Below are positions 13,638 through 21,465 of a stretch of DNA of 24,688 bases, one piece after another. The first letter of the stretch is position 1. Each line of letters begins with the position of its first letter. Source of the DNA: an uncultured Clostridia bacterium (GTDB lineage: Bacteria > Bacillota > Clostridia > UBA1381); the NCBI GenBank assembly GCA_934489015.1, contig CAKSSN010000033.1, positions 1 through 24,688 of the forward strand, written 5' to 3'. The position numbers and the translations under genes were made by a program. The notes under the pieces are model-generated. The model saw nothing but the letters and a program-made list of their open reading frames with translations, had not been told where the DNA came from and ran no database searches.

Positions 13638-13665
13638 TTGACAATTTAAAAAAACGTGATATAAT
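13638..13665 (+). promoter_or_regulatory. glnN promoter
   Basis: TTGACA (13638-13643), 16 bases, TATAAT (13660-13665). The predicted start near 13672 lies upstream of the full hairpin terminator at 13706-13743, so transcripts must pass it to reach glnN. Confidence 0.85.
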
Positions 13666-13705
13666 TATAATATAAAAATTAATCAAATCAGAACATTTAA
13701 AAAAC

Positions 13706-13743
13706 AAAGGTGTTTTATATTATATGTATAAAACACCTTTTTT
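13706..13743 (+). terminator. Terminator/attenuator in the glnN leader
   Basis: A perfect 14-base-pair stem (13706-13719 with 13727-13740), a seven-base loop and a run of six T form a complete rho-independent terminator between the glnN promoter and its start codon. It could simply end the ABC operon, but its place downstream of a consensus promoter and 40 bases before glnN suggests conditional read-through. Only about 30 bases of leader precede it; I see no second hairpin of the ANTAR type. Confidence 0.75.
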
Positions 13744-13782
13744 AAATATTCGGATATGCTTAATACACAGGAGGTTTTATTT

Positions 13783-15861
13783 ATGGAAAGCGTAGCAGAT
13801 ATCTTTGGCAGCAAGGTTTTCAACCTTTCGACAATGAAGGCAAGACTGCCTAAGGAAACTTACAAGTCACTTGTTGAAACGATTAATAAGGGCACACATC
13901 TTGAGCCTAACGTAGCTGAAGTTGTTGCAAATGCAATGAAGGACTGGGCTATTGAAAATGGATGTACCCATTACACGCATTGGTTCCAGCCGATGACCGG
14001 TGTTACTGCGGAAAAGCATGATTCGTTCATCTCTCCGGCAGATAATGGCAGAGTTGTAATGGAGTTTTCGGGCAAAGAGCTTATCAAGGGCGAGCCTGAC
14101 GCGTCAAGCTTCCCATCGGGAGGACTGCGTGCAACGTTTGAAGCAAGAGGTTATACGGCATGGGATCCTACTTCATTTGCTTTTATCAAGGATAAGACAC
14201 TTTGTATTCCTACCTCCTTCTTCTCATATTCCGGAGAAGTGCTCGATAAGAAAACGCCGCTTCTGCGTTCAATGGAAGCAATCAATAAGGAAGCAAAGCG
14301 CGTGCTTAAATATTTCGGAGTAGATACCGAAAGAGTAGTATCGTATGTAGGTCCCGAACAGGAATACTTCCTCACAGACGCAGCGCTTTATAAATGCAGA
14401 AAAGACCTTATGCTTACCGGAAGAACGCTTTTCGGAGCTGCACCGGCAAAGGGTCAGGAGCTTGAAGACCATTATTTCGGGCAGATTAAAGAGCGTGTTG
14501 CCGATTACATGAGAGAGGTTGACGATGAGCTTTGGAAGCTCGGCGTTCTTGCTAAAACAAAGCATAACGAGGTTGCTCCCGCGCAGCACGAAATTGCACC
14601 TATATTCTCAACATCAAACACCGCAAGCGACCACAACCAGCTTACAATGGAAATTCTTAAAAAGGTTGCGGCACATCACGGACTTGTATGCCTGCTTCAT
14701 GAAAAGCCGTATGAGGGCATAAACGGATCGGGTAAGCACAACAACTGGTCACTCGGAACGGTTGAGGGAATTAACCTTTTCAAGCCGGGCAAAAAGCCGC
14801 TTGAAAACAAGATGTTCCTGCTCTTCCTCTCCGCTGTAATAACAGCAGTTGACGAGTATGCAACGCTTCTCAGAGTTGCGGTTGCAACAGCCGGAAACGA
14901 CCACAGACTCGGCGCAAACGAAGCTCCTCCGGCAATTGTATCAATCTTTCTCGGTGATGAGCTTGCAGATGTTCTCGAAGCAATCAAAAACGGCAGTTCG
15001 GATATAGACAGCCATAAGTACATACTTGAAACAGGCGTTGACTCGCTTCCGAAACTCAGAACAGACACAACCGACAGAAACAGAACATCACCGTTTGCTT
15101 TCACAGGTAACCGTTTTGAATTCAGAATGCCGGGCTCTGCTCAGTCAATCGCCGGAATAAACATTGTAATTAACACAATTGTTGCCGAAGCACTTTCGCA
15201 GATTGCAGATGCGCTTGACGTTGCCGATGATAAGGATAAGTGCATTGATGAGCTTATAAAAGACGCTGTAACAAAGCATGAGCGCATAATCTTCAACGGA
15301 AACGGCTACTCTGACGAGTGGTGCGAAGAGGCTGCAAGACGCGGTCTTCCGAACCTTAAAACAACCGTTGACGCACTTCCTGAATTTGTATCGGAAAAAT
15401 CAATCAAAGTATTTGAAAAGCACGGCGTATTCTCACCTGCTGAGGTTGAGTCAAGATACGAAATTCTTGTTGAGGACTACTCAAAGCTTCTGCACATTGA
15501 AATGCTCACAATGCTTGAAATGGCAAAACAGGAAATACTCCCTGCCTGCCTCAAATATTCAAACAAAATTGCAAAGGGCATTGAGGTTAAAAAGTCAATC
15601 GGCATAATGTCCGACTCCGAGCTTAAGCTTGCAAAGGAGCTTTCGGATGATGTCAGCATATTGATTGACAAGATTGAAGCACTCGATAAAATTGCAGTAG
15701 CCGCACCGTCTGAAAACGACTATGAAACGGCTAAATATTATAAGGATACGGTTATTCCGGCTATGGATGAACTCAGAGCTATCGCAGATACTCTTGAAAC
15801 AAAGGTCGGCAAGGAATACTGGCCGTTCCCGACATATACGGATTTGCTTTATAAAATCTGA
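13783..15861 (+). CDS. glnN: Glutamine synthetase type III
   Basis: ATP-dependent ligation of ammonia to glutamate, the main route of ammonium assimilation. The 692-residue protein is of GSIII size (about 700, against 450 for GSI). It carries the GSIII N-terminal region (HYTHWFQPMTGVTAEKHDSF around 66-85, then FPSGGLRATFEARGYTAWDP). The catalytic domain has GPEQEYFL near 190, KHNEVAPAQHEIAPIF near 260, NGSGKHNNWSLG near 314 and NRFEFRMPGSAQS near 445. I chose 13783 over 13756 because AGGAGG lies eight bases upstream and the family starts near MESVADIFGSKVF. It stands alone, with its own promoter, a leader terminator and a bidirectional terminator after it. GSIII is common in Clostridia and Bacteroidetes. 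Confidence 0.97.
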   Translation: MESVADIFGSKVFNLSTMKARLPKETYKSLVETINKGTHLEPNVAEVVANAMKDWAIENGCTHYTHWFQPMTGVTAEKHDSFISPADNGRVVMEFSGKELIKGEPDASSFPSGGLRATFEARGYTAWDPTSFAFIKDKTLCIPTSFFSYSGEVLDKKTPLLRSMEAINKEAKRVLKYFGVDTERVVSYVGPEQEYFLTDAALYKCRKDLMLTGRTLFGAAPAKGQELEDHYFGQIKERVADYMREVDDELWKLGVLAKTKHNEVAPAQHEIAPIFSTSNTASDHNQLTMEILKKVAAHHGLVCLLHEKPYEGINGSGKHNNWSLGTVEGINLFKPGKKPLENKMFLLFLSAVITAVDEYATLLRVAVATAGNDHRLGANEAPPAIVSIFLGDELADVLEAIKNGSSDIDSHKYILETGVDSLPKLRTDTTDRNRTSPFAFTGNRFEFRMPGSAQSIAGINIVINTIVAEALSQIADALDVADDKDKCIDELIKDAVTKHERIIFNGNGYSDEWCEEAARRGLPNLKTTVDALPEFVSEKSIKVFEKHGVFSPAEVESRYEILVEDYSKLLHIEMLTMLEMAKQEILPACLKYSNKIAKGIEVKKSIGIMSDSELKLAKELSDDVSILIDKIEALDKIAVAAPSENDYETAKYYKDTVIPAMDELRAIADTLETKVGKEYWPFPTYTDLLYKI

Positions 15862-15868
15862 CAATATT

Positions 15869-15899
15869 AAAATAACCGGCGCGCCGCGCCGGTTATTTT
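15869..15899. terminator. Bidirectional terminator between glnN and the sugar ABC operon
   Basis: A 15-position self-complementary stem (15869-15883 with 15885-15899) rich in GC at the tip and AT at the base has A-runs on one side and T-runs on the other. It lies between the converging glnN and permease genes and should stop transcription both ways. Confidence 0.9.
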
Positions 15900-15928
15900 T
15901 CACTTTAAATATTCGGATAAGTCATCTT

Positions 15929-16753
15929 TTATCCCTTTACCGCTCCGGCGACAACTCCCTCGATAATATAGCGCTGCGAAAACAAGTAGAAAATAATAAT
16001 CGGTATAATCGCAAGCACTAAAAGAGCCATCATAGCGCCCATATCAATAGAGCCGTAGCCGCCCTTTAAATACTGGACTGCTATAGGAATTGTCTTGTAG
16101 TCGCTGCCGATTAATAGAAGCGGCAGCAGATAGTCATTCCATATCCACATGGCATTTAAAATTGCAACCGTTATTGCAATAGGCTTTAAAATCGGCAGAA
16201 TAATTTTAAAAAACGTACCGGGCGGACTGCACCCGTCAACCATAGCCGCCTCTTCAATTTCAACCGGAACGGACTTTACAAATCCGCTGTACATGAAAAT
16301 CGAAAGTCCGCTGCCAAGACCGAGATATATCACTATTATGCCCACCGGGTTGTCAAGCGAGAGAAAATTCGCAACCTTAACAAGCGTAAACATAATCATC
16401 TGAAACGGTATAACCATCGACAAAACAAACGAAAAATATAAAAGTCTTGTAAAGCCGCTTTTCACCCTCACAATATACCATGCCGTCATGGACGGAAAAA
16501 ATACTATAACCGCCACCGAAAGCACCGTAATAAACAGCGAATAGGCGAACGCATTTAAAAAGCTTGTTTTTTCAACTCCGCGCACATAGTTGTCAAAGCC
16601 GACAAAGGTGTCGGCGTTCGGGAGATTAAACGGCATATCGGCAATATAAAACTGTCCTTTAAACGAATTTAAAAGCACGATAAAAATCGGCATAAGGAAC
16701 AAAATCGCCAGCACCGACAGAAAAACCGTCAGAAGAATATTTTTCTTTTCCAC
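15929..16753 (-). CDS. Carbohydrate ABC importer permease (MalG type)
   Basis: Inner-membrane subunit of a carbohydrate-uptake (CUT1) ABC importer, 274 residues with about six spans. The EAA motif that docks the ATPase reads EIEEAAMVDGCSPPGTFFKI (about 167-186), and the C-terminus FSQRYIIEGVVAGAVKG is the classical end of MalG-like proteins. It starts with GTG at 16753, sharing one base with the TAG stop of the other permease, so the two are translationally coupled. It is the last gene of the operon and faces glnN across a shared terminator. The sugar is not readable from sequence. Confidence 0.93.
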   Translation of the reverse strand: MEKKNILLTVFLSVLAILFLMPIFIVLLNSFKGQFYIADMPFNLPNADTFVGFDNYVRGVEKTSFLNAFAYSLFITVLSVAVIVFFPSMTAWYIVRVKSGFTRLLYFSFVLSMVIPFQMIMFTLVKVANFLSLDNPVGIIVIYLGLGSGLSIFMYSGFVKSVPVEIEEAAMVDGCSPPGTFFKIILPILKPIAITVAILNAMWIWNDYLLPLLLIGSDYKTIPIAVQYLKGGYGSIDMGAMMALLVLAIIPIIIFYLFSQRYIIEGVVAGAVKG

Positions 16754-17595
16754 TACTGTTCAATCTCCTTTCTTCCGGTTATGCGCAGCTGCCAGAAGCC
16801 GACAAACGCAAGAATAACCGCAAAAACAACGGCCTTTGCCTGCCCCACTCCCTCATAGCCCACGCTTCCGTAAAAGGTGTTGTAAATATCAAGCGCCAGC
16901 ATTTGAGTCTGCTTTGACGGTGCGCCGGCAGTAAGCGCCAAATTCTGATCGAACATTTTAAACGAATTTGACAGTGTAAGGAAAAGACAAATCGTAATCG
17001 ACGGCATAACAAGCGGTATTGTCACATTTCTTAAAATTTGCAGCGGCTTTGCGCCGTCAATTCTTGCTGCTTCCGTAAGCTCCGGCGGAATATTTTGTAT
17101 TCCGGCAATATAAATTACCATCATGTAGCCTATCATCTGCCAGTTTGACAAAATAACAAGCCCCCAAAATCCGTAGGTTGCCTTATACGTTATCGTGACT
17201 CCGCTGCGCTGTAAAACTCCGTTAATAATCAGCTGCCATATATATCCGAGAACTATTCCACCGATAAGGTTAGGCATAAAAAACACTGTCCTGAACAGAT
17301 TTTGCCCCATAACCTTTTTTGTCAAAAGCATTGCAATCAAAAACGCAAATACATTTATCGTTATAATATCCGCGACAGTAATTTTCACGGTAAAAAACAG
17401 AGAGTTTAAAAAGTCGCGGTTTGAAAAAGCGCGTATATAGTTGTCAAAGCCGTTTAACCGCGCGTCCGAAACCGTTGTAAACTCCGAAAACGACAAATAA
17501 AATCCCAGCAAAAACGGCACTATAAACGATATTGTAAATGCAAGAAGCGTCGGCAGAACAAAAAGCGGAAAATATTTTTTTATTGATTTTTCCAT
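16753..17595 (-). CDS. Carbohydrate ABC importer permease (MalF/UgpA type)
   Basis: Partner permease of the same CUT1 importer, 280 residues with six predicted spans. The EAA motif ELTEAARIDGAKPLQILRNV (about 171-190) and the following TIPLVMPSITICLF are typical. The N-terminus MEKSIKKYFPLFVLPTLLAF has the usual positive-inside start. The ATG at 17595 follows the lipoprotein stop by nine bases. Order (lipoprotein, MalF type, MalG type) is the standard one. No ATPase gene is present, so the system probably borrows a shared MsmK/MsiK-type ATPase encoded elsewhere. Confidence 0.93.
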   Translation of the reverse strand: MEKSIKKYFPLFVLPTLLAFTISFIVPFLLGFYLSFSEFTTVSDARLNGFDNYIRAFSNRDFLNSLFFTVKITVADIITINVFAFLIAMLLTKKVMGQNLFRTVFFMPNLIGGIVLGYIWQLIINGVLQRSGVTITYKATYGFWGLVILSNWQMIGYMMVIYIAGIQNIPPELTEAARIDGAKPLQILRNVTIPLVMPSITICLFLTLSNSFKMFDQNLALTAGAPSKQTQMLALDIYNTFYGSVGYEGVGQAKAVVFAVILAFVGFWQLRITGRKEIEQ

Positions 17596-17604
17596 TCTAT
17601 CACC

Positions 17605-18939
17605 TTACTTGCTTCTCTCACTTTTCCATTTTTCAATAACCGTTTCCTTAACATTTTCCCAGTCCGAATTTCCCTGAACATATTGCAGCAGCGCGTCGCC
17701 GAAATAATTTTTAAATTCCTCCGACGGAAACGAAAGAAACGTCCATTCTATATTGTCCTTGCCCGAAGACGACCATTCAATAACCTGTCTGCCGAGAGGA
17801 TCGCTCGGACGCTCGTTTTCCGTAAATGACGAAAACGGCGCATTAAAGCCAAGCTCGTCCGAAACATATTTTTTACCCGTATCGCTTGTAAAGAGCCATT
17901 CCAAAAACGCAACAGATTCAGCCTTTGAAGCTTCGTCCGCCTTGTCGTTCACGGCAATATAGTTTTCCGTTCCAATGCAAAGTCCCTGATTTTCTTCACC
18001 CTTAAAGCCCATATAAATCGGCATAAATTTTATATCGTCCTCCGAAACCGTGTTGCCGCCGACCTCTTTTATCTGAGCCCACGCCCAGTCTCCGTTTTGA
18101 ACCATAGCACATTTTCCAAGCGCAAATTCCGCCATAGCGTCGGACGTTGATTTTCCGCCGAGAAGCTTTTTGTCTATAACGGAATTATCGGTGTATAAAT
18201 CAAAAATCCTTTTGTAATTGTCGCTGTATTCAAATTTAACCGTCTGCGCTTCAACGCCTGTCGTTATGGTGCTTTGGCTCGGATTCTCCTCTTCAAATTC
18301 ATGATAAAAAGGGATATTTGCAAGATGGGTCTGCCATCTCCACTGCTCACCGGAGCCGAGCGAGGTTGAAGCAAAAACGCCCTCAATACCGAGCAAATCC
18401 TTTTTCTCCTGCATATCGCTCACAACCTCCGAGAGCTTTTCAAAGGAGTTTATCTGCTCCGCTGATGAAAGAGAGCTTTTTCTGTCGGAAAGCGAAAAGT
18501 ATTTTCTCATAATCGCGTCATTATAAATTATTCCGTAGCCCTCAACAGCGTAAGGAATTGCATAAATGCCACCTTCCGACTTTATCGCCATATCCTTGTC
18601 GGAGAGCGTTTTGTAAAGCTCCGTTCCCGACAAATCCGTGCAGTAGTCCTTCCATGACGAATAGCCTATAGGACCGTTTACCTGAAAAATTGTAGGCGGA
18701 TTTGTTTTCGCAATTTCCGACTTTAACGTCTGCTCATACGTACCGCTTGCCGCAGTCACAACCTTAACGCTTTTCCCGGTTTCTTTTTTATAGTCTGCCG
18801 CAACCTTTTTATAAATATCGGCAATCTCCGGCTTAAAATTCAAAAAATACACCTGACCGCTTTCGTCTTTTTTTCCGCAGGCTGCAGAGGGCAGTATCGC
18901 CGCCGCACACAGCACGGAGGATATAATTCTCTTCAACAT
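17605..18939 (-). CDS. Sugar-binding lipoprotein of the ABC importer
   Basis: Extracellular solute-binding protein (SBP_bac_1 family, CUT1 type), 444 residues. A signal peptide ending PSAAC gives Cys21 as the likely lipidation site. The mature part has a periplasmic-binding fold beginning VYFLNFKPEIADIYKKVAAD (30-49). Stretches such as IYAIPYAVEGYGIIYND and FALGKCAMVQNGDWAW are typical of oligosaccharide-binding members, and aromatic residues available for sugar stacking are plentiful. GGAG precedes the ATG by eight bases. The leader carries a 35-base motif shared with the rubrerythrin leader. The ligand is unknown; I would expect an oligosaccharide. Confidence 0.92.
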   Translation of the reverse strand: MLKRIISSVLCAAAILPSAACGKKDESGQVYFLNFKPEIADIYKKVAADYKKETGKSVKVVTAASGTYEQTLKSEIAKTNPPTIFQVNGPIGYSSWKDYCTDLSGTELYKTLSDKDMAIKSEGGIYAIPYAVEGYGIIYNDAIMRKYFSLSDRKSSLSSAEQINSFEKLSEVVSDMQEKKDLLGIEGVFASTSLGSGEQWRWQTHLANIPFYHEFEEENPSQSTITTGVEAQTVKFEYSDNYKRIFDLYTDNSVIDKKLLGGKSTSDAMAEFALGKCAMVQNGDWAWAQIKEVGGNTVSEDDIKFMPIYMGFKGEENQGLCIGTENYIAVNDKADEASKAESVAFLEWLFTSDTGKKYVSDELGFNAPFSSFTENERPSDPLGRQVIEWSSSGKDNIEWTFLSFPSEEFKNYFGDALLQYVQGNSDWENVKETVIEKWKSERSK

Positions 18940-18945
18940 AATTCT

Positions 18946-18994
18946 ATCTCCAATCCGCCGTCCTGCAACGGCTTTAACAGTATTTTTAGCAGGA
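18946..18994 (-). promoter_or_regulatory. Structured leader of the sugar-binding lipoprotein gene
   Basis: On the minus strand, GCCGT-TGCAGG-ACGGC forms a five-base-pair hairpin right before GGATTGGAGAT (ribosome binding site). TCCTGC (18994-18989) upstream can pair with GCAGGA (18966-18961) of the loop. The block matches 29 of 35 bases at 901-935, where the same helix is CCCTGC/GCAGGG. The rest of the 310 bases between the two divergent coding regions is AT-rich; I see no strong minus-strand promoter in it. Confidence 0.5.
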
Positions 18995-19168
18995 AAAATA
19001 AATATTCTAAAAATATTATGCGCAGGTAAATTAAAATTATTAAAATTAAATTATAAAAAAACAGAAAACCTTCAAAAACATATACAGTTTTTAAATAATA
19101 AGACTTAATCACCTATATATTGAAATTCTTAAATATACGACTATACAAACCAAAATTATCCGAAAGTA

Positions 19169-19197
19169 TTTACAAACAGATATCATTGTGATATAAT
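19169..19197 (+). promoter_or_regulatory. Promoter of the first LytTR/GHKL pair
   Basis: TTTACA (19169-19174), 17 bases, TATAAT (19192-19197). About 40 bases upstream, 19112-19130 matches 16 of 19 bases with 21346-21364 in front of the second pair, but no clear second half-site is present here. Confidence 0.85.
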
Positions 19198-19249
19198 AAA
19201 TCTGAAAACCTTAAAAATGCAGGCTAATACATTTTATAGGAGGGGCAAA

Positions 19250-20014
19250 ATGGAAATTGTATTAGAAATTGTAATATGCGATGATGATGCAGAATTTTTA
19301 AATAAAGCACACGAGTCGGTTTTGAAAACTGCGAAAGAAAACGATATTTTTTGCAGCATAACTCTGCTTTGCAGCGATGCCGAGCTTATAGAATATTTTC
19401 AGGACCGCAGCGCCGATATTATTATTACAGATATAGATATGCCCGACAAATCGGATTTAAAAAGCAACGCATATGAAATGAGCGGCTTTAAGGCGGCGCA
19501 GAAAATACAAAGGGAGCATCCCGAAACGGAAATAATTTTTTTAACGGCGCATGAGGAGCTGGCGTATCAATCGTTCAGATACAGACCTTTTTCCTTTGTC
19601 AGCAAGCGCGATTTGCAAATGCTTGACGAGGATTTAAAGGAGCTGTTTGAAAAGCTGATAAACAGAAAAACCGAAAGCCTTTCCGTCCCTTTGATTATTG
19701 ATAAAAAAATATATATGATTGATAAAAACAAAATTATGTATTTTAAAAGTGACAGGCACTATATTAACGCCTATACCGCAGATGGAAAAGAAGCCGCCTA
19801 CCGCTGCAGCATAAATGAAGCGTATAAGCAGCTGTCAAAAAGCTTTTTTATATTTATTCACAGGAGCTATCTTGTAAACTGCCGATTTATAAAGCTTTTT
19901 AACACGCAGTATATCACGCTTACGGGCGGCGAAAAAATAGCCTTAACGCGCAATGAAAAAAAAATACGCGAAGCACAAATTATATTCAGCAATTATAAAA
20001 GGAGTTTGAGATGA
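19250..20014 (+). CDS. LytTR-family response regulator (first pair)
   Basis: AgrA/LytR-type transcription regulator, 254 residues: a receiver domain (about 5-135) and a C-terminal LytTR DNA-binding domain (about 146-248). The receiver has the acidic cluster at D11-D13, phospho-acceptor D61 in ITDIDMPD and K119 in FVSKRD. The LytTR domain shows IMYFKSDRHYINAY and the FIHRSYLVN motif (about 202-210). About ten extra residues (KSDLKSNAYE) interrupt the usual DMP-x-MSG turn next to D61. Start at 19250 is set by AGGAGG at seven bases; the longer frame to 19217 is rejected. It overlaps the kinase gene by ATGA, so 20011-21327 is its cognate kinase. Confidence 0.92.
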   Translation: MEIVLEIVICDDDAEFLNKAHESVLKTAKENDIFCSITLLCSDAELIEYFQDRSADIIITDIDMPDKSDLKSNAYEMSGFKAAQKIQREHPETEIIFLTAHEELAYQSFRYRPFSFVSKRDLQMLDEDLKELFEKLINRKTESLSVPLIIDKKIYMIDKNKIMYFKSDRHYINAYTADGKEAAYRCSINEAYKQLSKSFFIFIHRSYLVNCRFIKLFNTQYITLTGGEKIALTRNEKKIREAQIIFSNYKRSLR

Positions 20015-21327
20015 TAAGCTTATTTGAAATCGGAGTTAATGTACTTGAAATGTTTATAGTGCTTATGTTCCTTACGCTTTATTTCGGGAGCAAATTTAAA
20101 AGGTTAAAGGCTGTTGCAGGCTTTATATTAAGCCTTATTGTAACTGTCGCAATAATTACATATCTGAACACGCTGTATATTTACGAGGCATTTTTAGGCT
20201 TAATATTTGCGGCGCTGTATTTTACATATTGTGTGTTGCTTTTAAAGGGTGACATTGGCGTAAAGCTGTTTATGTCCGGATTTATAAACTGCATCGTTTA
20301 TTCGCTTGCACTGTTTTCTATCCTTTGCGCAAGTCTGCTGCCTGCCGGAGATATAAACAGTATTTTCGGCTTTACGTCAACGCGGCTTTATCTGATAGCA
20401 TTAGGCAAAACGCTTCTGATAATCATATGCCTTATACTTCTGAAATTCCGCTTTAATTACGTCGCAAAGAAAAGCAACATGCTTCTTTTTATAATAATGC
20501 CTGTTATAACGGAAATATCAACCGTCGGAATAATGCAGATTTATTTAAAACACAACGAATTAAACACCGAATTATTTCTTGTTGCAATAGGAATTATGCT
20601 GACTAATTTTTTAATATATTATCTTTTTATTAAAACAAACCGCGATCTTGAAAAAGCCTCTCAGCTCGCGCTTTTGCGGCAAAAGGTTGAAATTGATAAA
20701 AAGAACGCGCAGGATATAGAAAATCTATATATTAAAACCTGCGGCATACATCATGACCTTGTAACGCACTTTTCGGCAATATCAAAGCTTTTGGAAGAGA
20801 GCAGCGAAAAGGCTCAGGAATATATAAATACAATTATGAATAATCAGCTAAGCTTTGTAAAAACGCTTATAAAAACCGAAAACGACTGCTTTGACGCAAT
20901 CGCGAACACAAAAATTGCATTATGCGAAAAATATAATATCAGATGCATAATCAGAGTTATGAAAAATTCCCTCGATACCCTGCGCGACGATGAAATAGCT
21001 GTTTTGTTCGGGAACCTGTTCGATAACGCAATTGAAGCTTCAAAAAATTCACAGCGAAAATCAATAAAGCTCGATGTGCAGCAGCAGGACAGATATTTAT
21101 CTGTTTTTATGAAAAACTCAATAGATAAATCCGTACTCGGCGAAAATAAAAATCTCAATACCACAAAAAGCGATAAAAAAAATCACGGCTTCGGCATTAA
21201 AAATATCAAAAGGGTTGTTGACAGATATAACGGAATAATTCAATATTATGAAAAAGATAACTATTTCATTTGCGATATTTTAATTCCAAAACAACCCCAA
21301 CCAAAAAAAATTTTGCAGAAAAAATAA
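20011..21327 (+). CDS. GHKL sensor histidine kinase, AgrC-like (first pair)
   Basis: Membrane kinase of 438 residues. The first 210 residues hold about six hydrophobic spans, a coiled-coil linker follows (about 211-240), then the phospho-acceptor region IHHDLVTHF with H248 in the HD motif. A GHKL ATPase domain (about 325-428) has the N-box LFDNAIEAS (N339) and G-box HGFGIKNIK. This is the layout of HPK10/AgrC peptide-sensing kinases, in which the multi-span region forms the ligand sensor. No agrB- or agrD-like gene is beside it, so the signal is unknown. AAGGAG and an ATGA overlap couple it to the regulator upstream. Confidence 0.9.
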   Translation: MISLFEIGVNVLEMFIVLMFLTLYFGSKFKRLKAVAGFILSLIVTVAIITYLNTLYIYEAFLGLIFAALYFTYCVLLLKGDIGVKLFMSGFINCIVYSLALFSILCASLLPAGDINSIFGFTSTRLYLIALGKTLLIIICLILLKFRFNYVAKKSNMLLFIIMPVITEISTVGIMQIYLKHNELNTELFLVAIGIMLTNFLIYYLFIKTNRDLEKASQLALLRQKVEIDKKNAQDIENLYIKTCGIHHDLVTHFSAISKLLEESSEKAQEYINTIMNNQLSFVKTLIKTENDCFDAIANTKIALCEKYNIRCIIRVMKNSLDTLRDDEIAVLFGNLFDNAIEASKNSQRKSIKLDVQQQDRYLSVFMKNSIDKSVLGENKNLNTTKSDKKNHGFGIKNIKRVVDRYNGIIQYYEKDNYFICDILIPKQPQPKKILQKK

Positions 21328-21333
21328 AAATTT

Positions 21334-21367
21334 TTGTAGTTCGTGCCTATATATTGTAGTTCGTGCC
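21334..21367 (+). repeat. Tandem direct repeat resembling LytTR sites
   Basis: TTGTAGTTCGTGCC occurs twice (21334-21347 and 21354-21367), exactly 20 bases apart, which places both on the same face of the helix. It ends ten bases before the -35 box of the second pair. The GTT-N-[AG]-[TG] core agrees with the AgrA-type half-site, so these are the likely operator of one of the two LytTR regulators, most simply for autoregulation. Confidence 0.7.
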
Positions 21368-21377
21368 AAAGGACATC

Positions 21378-21406
21378 TTGCAAAATTGGAAATAATGTGT
21401 TATAAT
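21378..21406 (+). promoter_or_regulatory. Promoter of the second LytTR/GHKL pair
   Basis: TTGCAA (21378-21383), 17 bases, TATAAT (21401-21406). The poor -35 box with a repeat just upstream is the layout of an activated promoter. Confidence 0.8.
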
Positions 21407-21465
21407 ATATCCATACTCTACCTGATTATGTTAAATATTATTATTTTGCGAAAGGATGACTTATT

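Noticed and set aside
21328..21465. A possible agrD-like peptide gene between the two regulator/kinase pairs.
   Set aside because: No ATG with a ribosome binding site opens a plausible precursor; the stretch is filled by operator repeats and promoter.
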